A stretch of DNA of 64,000 nucleotides, taken from G965205255 sp965205255. Lineage in GTDB: Bacteria; Pseudomonadota; Gammaproteobacteria; Pseudomonadales; Endozoicomonadaceae. The DNA is taken from positions 1,426,001-1,490,000 of the forward strand of contig OZ242051.1 in assembly GCA_965205255.1 (NCBI GenBank), in the 5' to 3' direction. The notes below the pieces were generated by a model. It ran no database searches. It was not told the DNA's origin and saw only the letters and a list, made by a program, of their open reading frames with translations. The translations under genes and the position numbers were made by a program. Below are positions 35,311 to 44,721 of the stretch, in pieces. Each line of letters starts with the position of its first letter. Positions within the stretch are counted from its first letter, which is position 1.

Positions 35311-36483
35311 TTACTTGTGATTCATCTGGTTTTTTACAGGGTTTGCATACATTTTAAGTAACCATTCTTTAGCATGATCATCACATTTCTCAAGGCGACT
35401 ATTAAGTAACCGGTCGCCTTTAACAAGCAGGTCTTCTGAGTAATCTTTGTTTTCTTTCAGGCTTTTTTGATAATCTTTATGACCTTGATTTTCCAGTATG
35501 TTGTAGGCTGAAAAATTAATGGGAAATAGTTTATAAAGCTGATGAATCTGGCGATCAATAGCTTCGGCACAACTGGCGGGGTCTTTTAGGGTCACAGGCA
35601 ATGGCTGACCAAAAGCTACATGAACATGATTTTTTTGTCCCTGAATACCAGCAATAATACTATCTAAGTCTTCATTATCAGACTTGGTATATTCACCGGT
35701 TGATTGGCGTAAATGAAGTTCTTTAGCCTTCATAAAGTCGCAAGGGTTTACCTCGTAAGATATTGCTACCGGTACAATGTTCAATGACGATAACATGTTC
35801 TCAAACCCGATTTTTTTGTGGGTCAAAGAGAGCATTTTCAAGATGGCAGGGTCTGTAACATCATTACCATCTTTTGCCCGACCCTCCCTATGTGCAAGCC
35901 AAACAGAATGATTGGTTGCAACCGAATGAGTAATATAGGCAGATAAAGTTTTGAGGGCATCAACCTTTTCTTTACGGGTTTCAAGCGAGCGTTTAACAAT
36001 AAAGCTTTTATTGAGTCGCATCAGGTCGCTCACATAAAGCTTGCTCAAAAGATTGTCACCTATTGCTACCCTGACGGTATCCCTCTCATCAAGATGAAGT
36101 CCATAATTTACCAGTGCAGGGTCAAGTACTATATCTCGGTGATTGCTTAAAAACAGATAAGACTTCTCTTTGCTCAGATCATTCAACCCAGACCAGCTAA
36201 CGGATGCTGTCGAACGCTCAATCACCTTAATCATATAGGGTTCAACTAATTGCTGAAACTTATACACAGTATTAATATGGTGAATTTTTTTTGCAAGTGT
36301 TCGCTTAACCAGAAACTGTAATACAGGTTTGATAAACGGTGAAAGCTTAGGAAAGTTAAATGTTGTCAGTGCATCAATCAATTCATTATTATTAATTAAT
36401 CTTTGCAAAACTCGCTCAACCTCATCATCATGATAAGGTCGTATATCATCGAATAATCCTATTAAACTACTGTTAGCGCACAT
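35311..36483 (-). CDS. PlsC-like acyltransferase
   Basis: 390 residues. The acyltransferase core is visible: block I SNHRDIVLDPAL (an NHRDIVLD variant of the NHX4D motif, with one extra residue between His and the second Asp), block II SFIVKRSLETRKEK, block III AHREGRAKDG (EGR), and block IV NIVPVAISYEVNPCD. These blocks define glycerol-phosphate/lysophospholipid acyltransferases working at the membrane face. The protein is longer than PlsC (about 245) by N- and C-terminal extensions and has no clear membrane helix. Substrate unknown; glycerolipid acylation is the conservative reading. ATG at 36483. Confidence 0.8.
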   Translation of the reverse strand: MCANSSLIGLFDDIRPYHDDEVERVLQRLINNNELIDALTTFNFPKLSPFIKPVLQFLVKRTLAKKIHHINTVYKFQQLVEPYMIKVIERSTASVSWSGLNDLSKEKSYLFLSNHRDIVLDPALVNYGLHLDERDTVRVAIGDNLLSKLYVSDLMRLNKSFIVKRSLETRKEKVDALKTLSAYITHSVATNHSVWLAHREGRAKDGNDVTDPAILKMLSLTHKKIGFENMLSSLNIVPVAISYEVNPCDFMKAKELHLRQSTGEYTKSDNEDLDSIIAGIQGQKNHVHVAFGQPLPVTLKDPASCAEAIDRQIHQLYKLFPINFSAYNILENQGHKDYQKSLKENKDYSEDLLVKGDRLLNSRLEKCDDHAKEWLLKMYANPVKNQMNHK

Positions 36484-36692
36484 ACCGATCGTAATAAGTT
36501 AATAACTGTTAAATAATTGAACATTGTAACAAGTTGTGGTGGATAAGTCAGCTATAAAAGAGTTTACAATCTATTTGTGACCTGTAATTGATAACAATAT
36601 TGTTTTAATAATTAACAGTAAGGCAACATCTTGTAGAAAGATAAGACTAATACAGGTAACTATCAAAAATAATTTTACCAGAGACAAATGAC

Positions 36693-37730
36693 ATGGAATC
36701 TCTTAATAGTCTTGTAAATGCTTATTTACCGAAAATAAACGCAGGAAAATCAACGCCTTCCACTACTAAAAAAGGCCTCTGTTCACTTGCTGTTAAAACA
36801 GTTAGCGTTGTTCTTCAGACGGGAACCCCGCTATTTAGTAATAGTGAACAATCGCCTGCATCAACGCGCCAAACATCACCGATACCTCAGGTAACACCAA
36901 GATTACCCAATAGTGCAAATAGTGTTGAACAGGCATTTGATATTTTAAAGGAATTTGCCCGTAACTACAGGGATATTGCGATTCGCCTTAATTTGGATGC
37001 TTCAGCGAGAACAGATGCAAACCATCTTGCTGGTACCAATGAAGATAAACTTCGTTATATTTTGACTTTTTATAAAGAGTTAAATCATGGAATAATTACA
37101 ATGTCAGATATATACATAATCAAACAAATTTTGTCGATATGCAAAAATAAGCATATTAGCATTGCTAAACAAACCCAAAAGCAATATACGCAGTTGCAAC
37201 AACAAAGCGCCGAACCTACTTTTTCTGCTAATGGAGTAATGGAGACAGAATTATCAGAAACACCCGAAACCATGCTTGTTGACTCTGTTCCAACCATTGC
37301 CGGAAAAAAACGCAAGCTAGCAGAAAGAGAAGACGAAACCGACTATGAATCGACCAAGGTCATTTGTATTGATGAAGATTATATTCCTGAGACAAAAATC
37401 ATTGATTCTGTAAAATGTGTCATGTGTTCAAAAGAGTTCGCCAGAGATGATAAGCCAAAGATTAGGCTGGAATGTGGGCACCAGTTCCACAAGCACTGTC
37501 TCGAAACATGCGCAACACAAATATTAAAACGAAAATGTAGAAAGTGTACTTTAATTGAAGAATTAAGCACTATAACATCACTAAAAGGAAGAACAAAACT
37601 TAAAAAAAGAATATTACCGAGTATTCACTCTCACAAGGCTTGTACCGAATGTTTTATCTGCAAAAAAAATTCCAGCTACATGACTAACTTCATAGAATGT
37701 CAAACCCGTGAATCTGAAGCTAAAATCTAG
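36693..37730 (+). CDS. RING-H2 zinc-finger protein, candidate host-directed ubiquitin ligase effector
   Basis: 345 residues without signal peptide. The RING-H2 ligands are C242, C245, C261, H263, H266, C269, C282 and C285 (CVMC, CGHQFHKHC, CRKC), the C3H2C3 order of eukaryotic E3 ligases. A further cysteine cluster (C317, C320, C323) follows. Residues 20-75 are Ser/Thr/Pro-rich and probably disordered; 78-165 look helical. A basic patch GKKRKLAERE at 204-213 looks like a monopartite nuclear localisation signal. It is 1.6 kb from the type III needle operon. No similarity to the double-RING protein at 7.3 kb outside the ligands. E3 activity and translocation are inferences. Confidence 0.75.
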   Translation: MESLNSLVNAYLPKINAGKSTPSTTKKGLCSLAVKTVSVVLQTGTPLFSNSEQSPASTRQTSPIPQVTPRLPNSANSVEQAFDILKEFARNYRDIAIRLNLDASARTDANHLAGTNEDKLRYILTFYKELNHGIITMSDIYIIKQILSICKNKHISIAKQTQKQYTQLQQQSAEPTFSANGVMETELSETPETMLVDSVPTIAGKKRKLAEREDETDYESTKVICIDEDYIPETKIIDSVKCVMCSKEFARDDKPKIRLECGHQFHKHCLETCATQILKRKCRKCTLIEELSTITSLKGRTKLKKRILPSIHSHKACTECFICKKNSSYMTNFIECQTRESEAKI

Positions 37731-37978
37731 GCATATAATGCCAAAACAGCTACATATACTAGTTGTCAACAAGTCTAATTGTCGCCTGTATTATTATTTA
37801 ATACTCCGCCAACTGCATAGCTCACAGCTACGAAACCTAAAGTCCTATATGTTATAAAAGTTTAGGTTTCGCCAATACAGTCTACTTTAGCTTTACCTGT
37901 TCCTAATTTTTCATGTTACGCATTTGTTATATTGAAAAAAGGTGCATACCTATCGATTTAGTTAATTTCTTGTTTAAA

Positions 37979-39760
37979 TTATAACGATAAATCAAGCGCA
38001 CAAAGACCTGCTTCCAAACACTGTTTATGCATTTCAGCTCGTGGCAGAATGCGTGAAAAATAAAAATTTGCCGTATCAATTTTTTGCTGATAAAACTGCT
38101 TATTACTTGCACCTTCGTTTAACTTTTCATGCGACAGCCTTGCCATGTCTGCCCAAACCCAAGCAAGACAAATGTAGCCGGAATACATCATATAATCGAC
38201 TGCAGCTGCACCAACTTCTTCTCTGTTGTTCATCGCTTTCATACCAACAGCCATGGTGAGATCACCCCACTGTTTGTTGTGATGGTTCAACTTATCTACC
38301 AGCACTTTAATGGAGCTATTTTCTGAATTGGCCTTACAAAATTTATACACAACCTTTGTGAAGTTTCTTAGTAGCTCGCCTTGGCTCATCAATACTTTTC
38401 GACCTAATAAATCCAGAGACTGAATATATGTGGTACCTTCATAAATAGTGGCAATTCTCGCATCACGCAGATTTTGCTCCATACCATATTCACGAATATA
38501 ACCATGCCCGCCAAAACACTGTATACCAAGGTTCGCCGCCTCTATACCGGTTTCTGTCATAAAGGCTTTGCATACGGGTGTTAAAAACTCCATTATTTTG
38601 TATGCGGTGTCCTTTTCTTCTCCATCCTGAAAGTACAATAGTTTATCTGCTTGTTGGCAGGTAAAGTAATACAGCGCTCGGTTACCTTCAGCGAACGCGC
38701 GAATAGTCAGTAACATGCGCCGAATATCTGGATGTTCTACCAACAGTTTGGTGGGTGAGTCAGGTTTTTCAATTTCATTGAGGCTTCTCCCCTGTTTGCG
38801 CTCGCAAGTATATCCCCAAGCCCCCTGCCAGGCAATTTCTGCATGAGCCAATCCCTGCAGTGCAGTTCCTAATCGAGCAAAGTTCATAAAAGTAAACATG
38901 CAAGAAAGACCTTTATGTGGCTCTCCAAGCAAGAAACCTTTGGCTCCTTCAAAATTCAGCACACAGGTTGAATTACCATGAATACCAAGTTTTTTCTCAA
39001 CATTTCCACAAAAAACTTTGTTACGTTCGCCTTTTGCACCTGTACTGTCTGGCAAAAACTTGGGCACGATAAACAATGAAATACCTTTAGTTCCCACTGG
39101 CGCATCAGGAAGCCTTGCCAACACGATGTGTACAATATTTTCAGACATATCATGTTCACCGGAGGAAATAAAAATTTTGCTACCTTCAAGACTATAAGAG
39201 CCATCGTCATTTGGTGTGGCTTTTGTTCTGAGCAATCCGAGATCTGAACCGCACTGTGATTCGGTCAGGCACATTGTCCCCGTCCAGACGCCTGAAATTA
39301 ATGAAGGTAAATATGTTTGTTTTTGCTGATTATTTCCATGGCGTGTCAGTGTGAAAATTGCACCATGACTGAGTCCGGGATACATACTCCAGGACCAGTT
39401 AGCACTTGCCATCATTTCATTGACAGTAATACCTAAAGATTCGGGTAAACCCTGACCACCCATTTCCGGACTGTGTGATAATGCAGACCAGCCATTTTCT
39501 ATAAATTGTTGATAAGCTTCCCTGAATCCTGTGGGCGTTGTGACTTCATGACCACTTAATGTGCAACCTTCTTCATCTCCGACTCTGTTTAATGGTGCTA
39601 AAATTTCTTCACTGAACTTCGCCCCTTCAGTCAGAATGGCATTAACAATATCAGGCGTTGCCTCTTGCCCACAAGCAAATGACTGGTAATGACTTTTATA
39701 ATCAAGTAACTCATTTCTTACGAACTCAATATCCGATAAAGGTGCCTTATATGTCGCCAT
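37979..39760 (-). CDS. Acyl-CoA dehydrogenase (DmdC/AcdA-type long form)
   Basis: FAD-dependent acyl-CoA dehydrogenase of about 593 residues, the long form with an extra C-terminal domain seen in proteobacterial beta-oxidation enzymes and DmdC. The FAD/substrate motifs MCLTESQCGSDLG and KIFISSGEHDM, the catalytic glutamate in IYEGTTYIQSLDL, and CFGGHGYIREYGMEQNLRDARI are present. It oxidises a fatty acyl-CoA to the trans-2-enoyl-CoA; chain length cannot be read. Single gene on the minus strand, next to bioD. The upstream gap (37731-37978) is AT-rich with no gene. Confidence 0.92.
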   Translation of the reverse strand: MATYKAPLSDIEFVRNELLDYKSHYQSFACGQEATPDIVNAILTEGAKFSEEILAPLNRVGDEEGCTLSGHEVTTPTGFREAYQQFIENGWSALSHSPEMGGQGLPESLGITVNEMMASANWSWSMYPGLSHGAIFTLTRHGNNQQKQTYLPSLISGVWTGTMCLTESQCGSDLGLLRTKATPNDDGSYSLEGSKIFISSGEHDMSENIVHIVLARLPDAPVGTKGISLFIVPKFLPDSTGAKGERNKVFCGNVEKKLGIHGNSTCVLNFEGAKGFLLGEPHKGLSCMFTFMNFARLGTALQGLAHAEIAWQGAWGYTCERKQGRSLNEIEKPDSPTKLLVEHPDIRRMLLTIRAFAEGNRALYYFTCQQADKLLYFQDGEEKDTAYKIMEFLTPVCKAFMTETGIEAANLGIQCFGGHGYIREYGMEQNLRDARIATIYEGTTYIQSLDLLGRKVLMSQGELLRNFTKVVYKFCKANSENSSIKVLVDKLNHHNKQWGDLTMAVGMKAMNNREEVGAAAVDYMMYSGYICLAWVWADMARLSHEKLNEGASNKQFYQQKIDTANFYFSRILPRAEMHKQCLEAGLCALDLSL

Positions 39761-39819
39761 TTTGATGACCTCTTCCCTAAAAAATTTATTCTTCTGTCAT
39801 TATTAAGAACTGATAAATT

Positions 39820-40515
39820 TTATACAGTATTAATCAATGAGTCTAAAGAAATATAAGAAGCAATTTGCTTTTGGTCAACCGTTTCAAGGTGAGGAACAAA
39901 ACCAAGAAATGATCCGGGGATTATTGCTTTGAGGGTTTCAATATTTTCATGAAGTCTCAACATTTCATCGTCTGTCTGGTTCGCCACCCAACCGGCAAAA
40001 CAGGCACCGTCGCTGATAATGGATTCAGCGGTCAATCTTGCATGGTTTATACAACCTAATCGCATATTTACCACTAATATAACTGGAATATTCAATAACT
40101 TGGGAAGAATACTTAAACATTGATTTTCTTCGTAAGCCAATGGTACTTTCCACCCGCCTGCCCCTTCAACTAATGCAAATTCAGCAGAACAGGACAATGC
40201 CATGCGACACTTGCTGGCAACATTTTGCAAAGAAAGATTTACACCGCTTTCAAATGCTGCAATATGTGGAGCAATGGCTGACTGAAAAGCAAAGGGGTTT
40301 ACCTGGTTGTATGGTAAAGAAATGCTCATCGCATTCATTAAAGCTAACGCATCGGTGTTACGCAACCCAGAGGGAGTTAATTTGCATCCAGAGGCCACAG
40401 GCTTTACAGCAACTGTGGATAACCCCCGCTGTCTGGCCTTTTCCAGAAGACCACAACTAATGACTGTTTTTCCTGCACCAGTGTCGGTTCCGGTGATATA
40501 AAATGTGTTGAGCAT
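39820..40515 (-). CDS. bioD: Dethiobiotin synthetase
   Basis: ATP-dependent enzyme closing the ureido ring of dethiobiotin from DAPA and CO2. 231 residues. P-loop GTDTGAGKT near the N-terminus, VKPVASGC, the VEGAGGWKVPL loop and LVVNMRLGCINHARLT are all typical. The other bio genes are not adjacent, so biotin synthesis is either split over the genome or relies on elsewhere-encoded BioF/A/B. It may be cotranscribed with the acyl-CoA dehydrogenase 59 bp downstream. Confidence 0.94.
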   Translation of the reverse strand: MLNTFYITGTDTGAGKTVISCGLLEKARQRGLSTVAVKPVASGCKLTPSGLRNTDALALMNAMSISLPYNQVNPFAFQSAIAPHIAAFESGVNLSLQNVASKCRMALSCSAEFALVEGAGGWKVPLAYEENQCLSILPKLLNIPVILVVNMRLGCINHARLTAESIISDGACFAGWVANQTDDEMLRLHENIETLKAIIPGSFLGFVPHLETVDQKQIASYISLDSLINTV

Positions 40516-40693
40516 TACTTATTCCTTCAAGCTGGCCAAAGTCAATAATAATACCTCACCTTTGAGTATTACTCACTATTTAAGGGTTGGAGGAAGATAC
40601 TGTTTTGATGCAAGCTAGACTAAAGTTGAAGTTACATTATGATACCGGTCTGATACGCTGATATTATTACAAAAACAATAGTGGAGTAAAATC

Positions 40694-41053
40694 ATGGGTC
40701 AGATGATAAACAGCAGTTCCACAGGAGACTTGATCAACTTGGCAACAAAGGCCTTTAATAAAACTACTGGTTGTTCGTTGAATGCATTGTCTACTTACCA
40801 GAAACAACCGCACTTATTAAATAAGCCGATCACTCCCTCGAATGTTGGAAAATTGGTTACAGCTGAAAATTACTATGTTATGAATGGTCCAAATAAAATG
40901 ATACAAGACCGGTTCGCAAAATTATTTACTCCTGTGAGACGCCCCATAGCTCATCTTTTAGCGTCACAGGTCGCTGTTGCTGAAAATGGTTATTTTCAGC
41001 CACAATGCAACTACTCAAGAAACGTTTCGATTTCTTTAATCTCTCAGTTTTAA
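40694..41053 (+). CDS. Small protein of unknown function
   Basis: 119 residues, not recognised. ATG follows GTGGAG by about nine bases, a good ribosome site, which is the main reason to accept it. The N-terminal third is polar (GQMINSSSTGDLINLATKAF); no signal peptide or membrane helix. Inside the 3' part, GCTGAAAATGGTTATTTTCAGC (about 40979-41000) forms a perfect 9-bp hairpin, which may affect the message. No linked gene in the same direction for 330 bp. Confidence 0.5.
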   Translation: MGQMINSSSTGDLINLATKAFNKTTGCSLNALSTYQKQPHLLNKPITPSNVGKLVTAENYYVMNGPNKMIQDRFAKLFTPVRRPIAHLLASQVAVAENGYFQPQCNYSRNVSISLISQF

Positions 41054-41103
41054 ACCAAGAGTATTTAAGCTTATTTTTTGCCCACACCTTACAAGCAATT
41101 ATA

Positions 41104-41137
41104 AGCATGCTCATAATAGTAGTTCTAAAATACGACT
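41104..41137 (-). repeat. Dispersed repeat, inverted end fragment
   Basis: AGCATGCTCATAATAGTAGT followed by TCTAAAATACG matches the reverse complement of the repeat's left end (CATGCTCATAACAGTAGTTAG). The rest of the gap from 41054 to 41386 shows neither gene nor further recognisable repeat. Confidence 0.5.
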
Positions 41138-41386
41138 CACAGATTAAATATATTGGACTCACCATTAAAAGTGAGAGAAAATGAAGCCTGAGATATACTG
41201 AAGTACTATTTTAAAACAGTTTGAAGTAAACAGTACTCATTTTGATGGGTTGAAAAGATACTTTGAAGGTGATTTATATCCTGTAAATACCTGACTCGTA
41301 TTTTCTCGGAAACTGTCCTGAATAATTAATTTTGTCTGGGATTGCTGTATGAGAAAAAGACATTTGAGTTGATCAGAACAGAAGTT

Positions 41387-42313
41387 ATGTCAGAAAATAT
41401 CCAAATAAAGCTGATTGAGAAAATTGATGCTCTACTGCCACAAACACAATGTCAGAAGTGTGGTTACCCAGGCTGCAAACCTTATGCCGAAGCACTGGTG
41501 AAAGGAGAGAAAATTAATCGCTGCTCTCCCGGTGGAAGTCTAATAATTAACCAGTTGGCTAAGCTACTTGATTGTAACAGACTGCCTTTGGCGAAAGACT
41601 GTGTTCCTGACAATGTTCCTCACCGTGTTGTTGTACGTGAGGCCGACTGTATTGGTTGCACTAAATGTATACAAGCATGCCCTGTAGATGCCATTATTGG
41701 TGCCGCAAAACAAATGCATACCGTCATAGCAGCAGATTGTACCGGATGTGATTTATGTATTACACCCTGCCCGACAGATTGTATAGATATTGTTCCATTA
41801 AATGAGCAAGATGCCGGAACATTGTTGAGTATTGAACGAAAACAACATAACCGTACTCTGTATGAGCAACGCTTAAACCGGCTTGAAAAACAGTCCAGAA
41901 TGAAAGCCACTTCTAGGCAGCAACGCTTGCACATGACAAAAACAATTAAAATGTCAGAAAAAAAAGACAATCATAAAGATATTGTTATAAGTGCAATTAA
42001 GGCGCAACAACGCAAAATTGAGCGGCAGTTAGTAAATGTAAAAGAGCCGTATGAGAAAAATCAACTGATTGAAACGATAGCTAAGCTGGATAAAAAAATA
42101 TACCAGCTTCGCAAGGAAACAAATACTGTTGAACCTTCATCAGTGAATCACCTTAAATGCGCTACAACAAGCAAGGAAGTTCAGTTAGCAATTTTTCGAA
42201 CCAAACTAAAAAAGCTAGAAAAAACCTTAAGTCTGACTCCAGAAAATAGCATTAAAGCATTAAAAGAAGAAATTCAACAACTGCGCCATAAAATTAATTG
42301 TATTATAAAATAA
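41387..42313 (+). CDS. RnfB-like iron-sulfur protein without membrane anchor, with a basic C-terminal extension
   Basis: 308 residues from ATG 41387 (an upstream TTG at 41342 adds 15 unconvincing codons). N-terminal Rnf/Fdx 4Fe-4S motif CQKCGYPGCKPYAEAL with a fourth Cys in INRCSPGG, as in RnfB. Two ferredoxin 4Fe-4S clusters follow (CIGCTKCIQACP and CTGCDLCITPCP). RnfB normally starts with a membrane helix, which is absent. After the ferredoxin region come about 150 residues of Lys/Gln/Glu-rich helix (SRMKATSRQQRLHMTK, KAQQRKIERQLVNVKE, FRTKLKKLEKTLSL), probably a coiled coil. No rnfA/C/D/G/E here. It likely passes electrons in the cytoplasm; partner unknown. Confidence 0.8.
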   Translation: MSENIQIKLIEKIDALLPQTQCQKCGYPGCKPYAEALVKGEKINRCSPGGSLIINQLAKLLDCNRLPLAKDCVPDNVPHRVVVREADCIGCTKCIQACPVDAIIGAAKQMHTVIAADCTGCDLCITPCPTDCIDIVPLNEQDAGTLLSIERKQHNRTLYEQRLNRLEKQSRMKATSRQQRLHMTKTIKMSEKKDNHKDIVISAIKAQQRKIERQLVNVKEPYEKNQLIETIAKLDKKIYQLRKETNTVEPSSVNHLKCATTSKEVQLAIFRTKLKKLEKTLSLTPENSIKALKEEIQQLRHKINCIIK

Positions 42314-42363
42314 TTTTTATTAGTATTCTGTAAAGCTTACTTTAAGTTACTGAAAGTATATTA

Positions 42364-43518
42364 ATGAACACAAATAATGTAAATGAAAGGTTGCCGGCTT
42401 TACAGCGCAACGACGAAGAAATAGATCTTTTTGATCTTTGTGGGCTTTTATGGAAAAAAAAATTACTAATTTTGATTGTCACCATTATTGTTATGATGGC
42501 AGGCATCTCAGTTGCGTTTTTATTTCCTAAAACCAGAGACACTGAAGTGGTTCTCAGGCCTGCAAACCTTGTCCAGTTAATGCCTGTAAGCAATTATTTC
42601 CCCTTATACAGGGATGCCGATAATATGTCTGACCAGAAGCAGCCTAGTTATGTTGGCTTATCACTTCACATATATGAAATATATTATAAAGCACTCCTGA
42701 CCGACAGCCTGCTACATATTGTGTACGAACAACATCTTCATGATATGGGTGCTCCTTCTACCTTTAAAGAGTTTAAGAAACGATTATTTATTACAAGAAA
42801 TACCGCAACAATTGCAGGTGATAAGTCGCTGACAATCAAATACAATGCCAAAGTACCTGAACAAGGTGTGAATTTTCTTAATAATAAATTGTTGCCGGCA
42901 ATTAAACATGACGTTCAGCAACAACTGAAGGAAAACATTGCAGCTCGGATAAAAAATGAAAAAGAGTGGCGTCTTAAAAAAATCGAAAAAACTCAGCAAG
43001 AGTTTCTCTACAAGAACAGACAACATGAGAAAACTCTGGCTAATGCCTTTGATATGGCTAAAAATGCAGGAATAAATAAACCTGCGTTACAGGATACCAG
43101 CCGTTTAGATGTTTCAGCGAATCCTCATCTGCTTTTTCTGATTGGTACAAATGCATTGTCTTTGTTGTTAAAACAGAATAAATCAATAATGGATGAATAT
43201 TATTTTATCAACGATAGCACTGCACTAGTGCCTCGGTCGATAAATAGTAAGCCACTGGTTCCTGGTGTAGAAACCGATTATGCTTACTTGGTTTATCTTA
43301 ACCAGATCAATGCGGACTTGTCTTTGCTGAATCCCATCAATATTATTAATCCTGCAAAAGTGGTGATGGAAAAACCATCAAACACGCTGATAATAACATT
43401 ATCTATTTTCCTTGGATTGATTCTAAGTATATTTATGGCACTGACTAAAATAGCCTTGGAGAAAAGAAAACTTATTCCAGAAATAGGGAGCCAAAGTGAC
43501 AGTTCCTGCAAAGGTTAG
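42364..43518 (+). CDS. Wzz-family chain-length/polysaccharide copolymerase protein
   Basis: 384 residues with the two-helix topology of polysaccharide copolymerases: N-terminal cytoplasmic EIDLFDLCGLLWKKK, TM1 at about 34-54 (LLILIVTIIVMMAGISVAFLF), a long periplasmic helical domain, and TM2 at about 342-365 (TLIITLSIFLGLILSIFMAL) followed by a short basic tail. Wzz sets the length of O-antigen or similar polymers. The motif before TM2 (NPAKVVMEKPSNTL) stands where Wzz has the PxxPxxP-like element. No glycosyltransferase or wzx/wzy neighbour. It overlaps the next gene by 23 bp. Confidence 0.8.
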   Translation: MNTNNVNERLPALQRNDEEIDLFDLCGLLWKKKLLILIVTIIVMMAGISVAFLFPKTRDTEVVLRPANLVQLMPVSNYFPLYRDADNMSDQKQPSYVGLSLHIYEIYYKALLTDSLLHIVYEQHLHDMGAPSTFKEFKKRLFITRNTATIAGDKSLTIKYNAKVPEQGVNFLNNKLLPAIKHDVQQQLKENIAARIKNEKEWRLKKIEKTQQEFLYKNRQHEKTLANAFDMAKNAGINKPALQDTSRLDVSANPHLLFLIGTNALSLLLKQNKSIMDEYYFINDSTALVPRSINSKPLVPGVETDYAYLVYLNQINADLSLLNPINIINPAKVVMEKPSNTLIITLSIFLGLILSIFMALTKIALEKRKLIPEIGSQSDSSCKG

Positions 43519-43876
43519 GTTGAATAAGCAGGACAATTGCTTGGAAATCACTTATGATGACAGTGAAACCTTTATCCTTACGGCTGAGTTTTTGCGTATT
43601 TACAGTCCTTCAGCTGAAGTCAGGGGACATGGTTCACAAGTAAAAAAAATAGTCACAGGTAAGCGTCTGGTTCAACTTATAACGATTAAACCCACCGGAA
43701 ACTATGCTCTCAAACTGATCTTTGATGATGGTCATGACAGTGGCTTATTCACTTGGGAGTATTTGTATGAACTTGCCAGTGAACAAGAGAATTACTGGCA
43801 GGCCTACCTAGAAAAACTTCACCACTTGGGAAAAAGCAGAGATCAGGACACAGACGTGGTAAATTTGATAGAATAA
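43496..43876 (+). CDS. DUF971 (gamma-butyrobetaine hydroxylase-like N-terminal domain) protein
   Basis: 126 residues from GTG 43496 with AGGGAG upstream; the start lies inside the 3' end of the wzz-like gene. Recognisable family pattern: CLEITYDDSETFILTAEFLR, YSPSAEVRGHG, NYALKLIFDDGHDSGLFTW and YLYEL. The family is a small beta domain of unknown role that in gammaproteobacteria often precedes ubiE, as here (86 bp to ubiE). A link to ubiquinone or to iron-sulfur metabolism has been suggested from context only. Confidence 0.88.
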   Translation: MTVPAKVRLNKQDNCLEITYDDSETFILTAEFLRIYSPSAEVRGHGSQVKKIVTGKRLVQLITIKPTGNYALKLIFDDGHDSGLFTWEYLYELASEQENYWQAYLEKLHHLGKSRDQDTDVVNLIE

Positions 43877-43962
43877 TTGGCGTTTGGTTAAGCTGGCGCT
43901 ACAATAGCCCATTCATTTTCAGCACAAAGTTTTTGTTGTTTGAGTGCCACAGGAGGCACACT

Positions 43963-44721
43963 ATGTCAGAAAAACAGTCTGCAAAGACTACACACTTCGG
44001 TTTTCAGGATGTTTCCTGGGAAGAAAAAGAAAAGCGTGTAGCTGGCGTATTTCATTCGGTGGCAGCAAAGTATGATATTATGAATGACCTGATGTCCTTT
44101 GGCGTTCATCGCTTATGGAAGCGTCTTACTGTCGATGCCAGCGCTGCACGCTCGGGTCAGCAAATTTTAGATATTGCGGGTGGAACAGGTGATTTAACAG
44201 CCAGATTCTCACGTATTGTCGGATCAGAAGGTAAGGTTATATTGGCTGATATTAACGACTCTATGTTAAAAGTTGGACGTAATAAATTGTTAGATCATGG
44301 CATTTGCAATAATGTTGAATATGTTCAGGCCAATGCAGAATGTTTGCCATTTGCTAAAAACAGTTTTGACTGCGTCACTATTTCCTTTGGGCTGCGTAAT
44401 GTTACCGATAAAAATTCTGCATTACGCTCCATGCTTCGAGTATTGAAACCAGGCGGGCGTTTGCTGATTCTTGAGTTTTCGAAAGTACGCAACCCTGTGG
44501 TAAAAAAAATGTATGATACTTATTCATTTTCAGTACTTCCTGTTATGGGTAAACTGGTGGCAAATGATTCTGAAAGTTACCGTTATCTTGCCGAATCTAT
44601 TCGTATGCATCCGGACCAAGAAACGCTAAAACAAATGATGCAGGATGCTGGGTTTGTGCAAACGTCGTATCACAATATTTCATCGGGCGTGGTTGCTTTG
44701 CACAAAGGGTTTAAACCGTGA
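43963..44721 (+). CDS. ubiE: Ubiquinone/menaquinone biosynthesis C-methyltransferase UbiE
   Basis: SAM-dependent methyltransferase acting on the benzoquinol ring. 252 residues from ATG 43963, seven bases after AGGAGG; the TTG ten codons earlier lacks this site. Motif I is LDIAGGTGDLTARF, with KYDIMNDLMSFGVHRLWK before it and FGLRNVTDK and LEFSKVRNPVVKKMYDTYSF after it, all family hallmarks. The GTG of ubiJ overlaps its stop by 4 bp, so ubiE-ubiJ-ubiB are translationally coupled. Confidence 0.97.
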   Translation: MSEKQSAKTTHFGFQDVSWEEKEKRVAGVFHSVAAKYDIMNDLMSFGVHRLWKRLTVDASAARSGQQILDIAGGTGDLTARFSRIVGSEGKVILADINDSMLKVGRNKLLDHGICNNVEYVQANAECLPFAKNSFDCVTISFGLRNVTDKNSALRSMLRVLKPGGRLLILEFSKVRNPVVKKMYDTYSFSVLPVMGKLVANDSESYRYLAESIRMHPDQETLKQMMQDAGFVQTSYHNISSGVVALHKGFKP

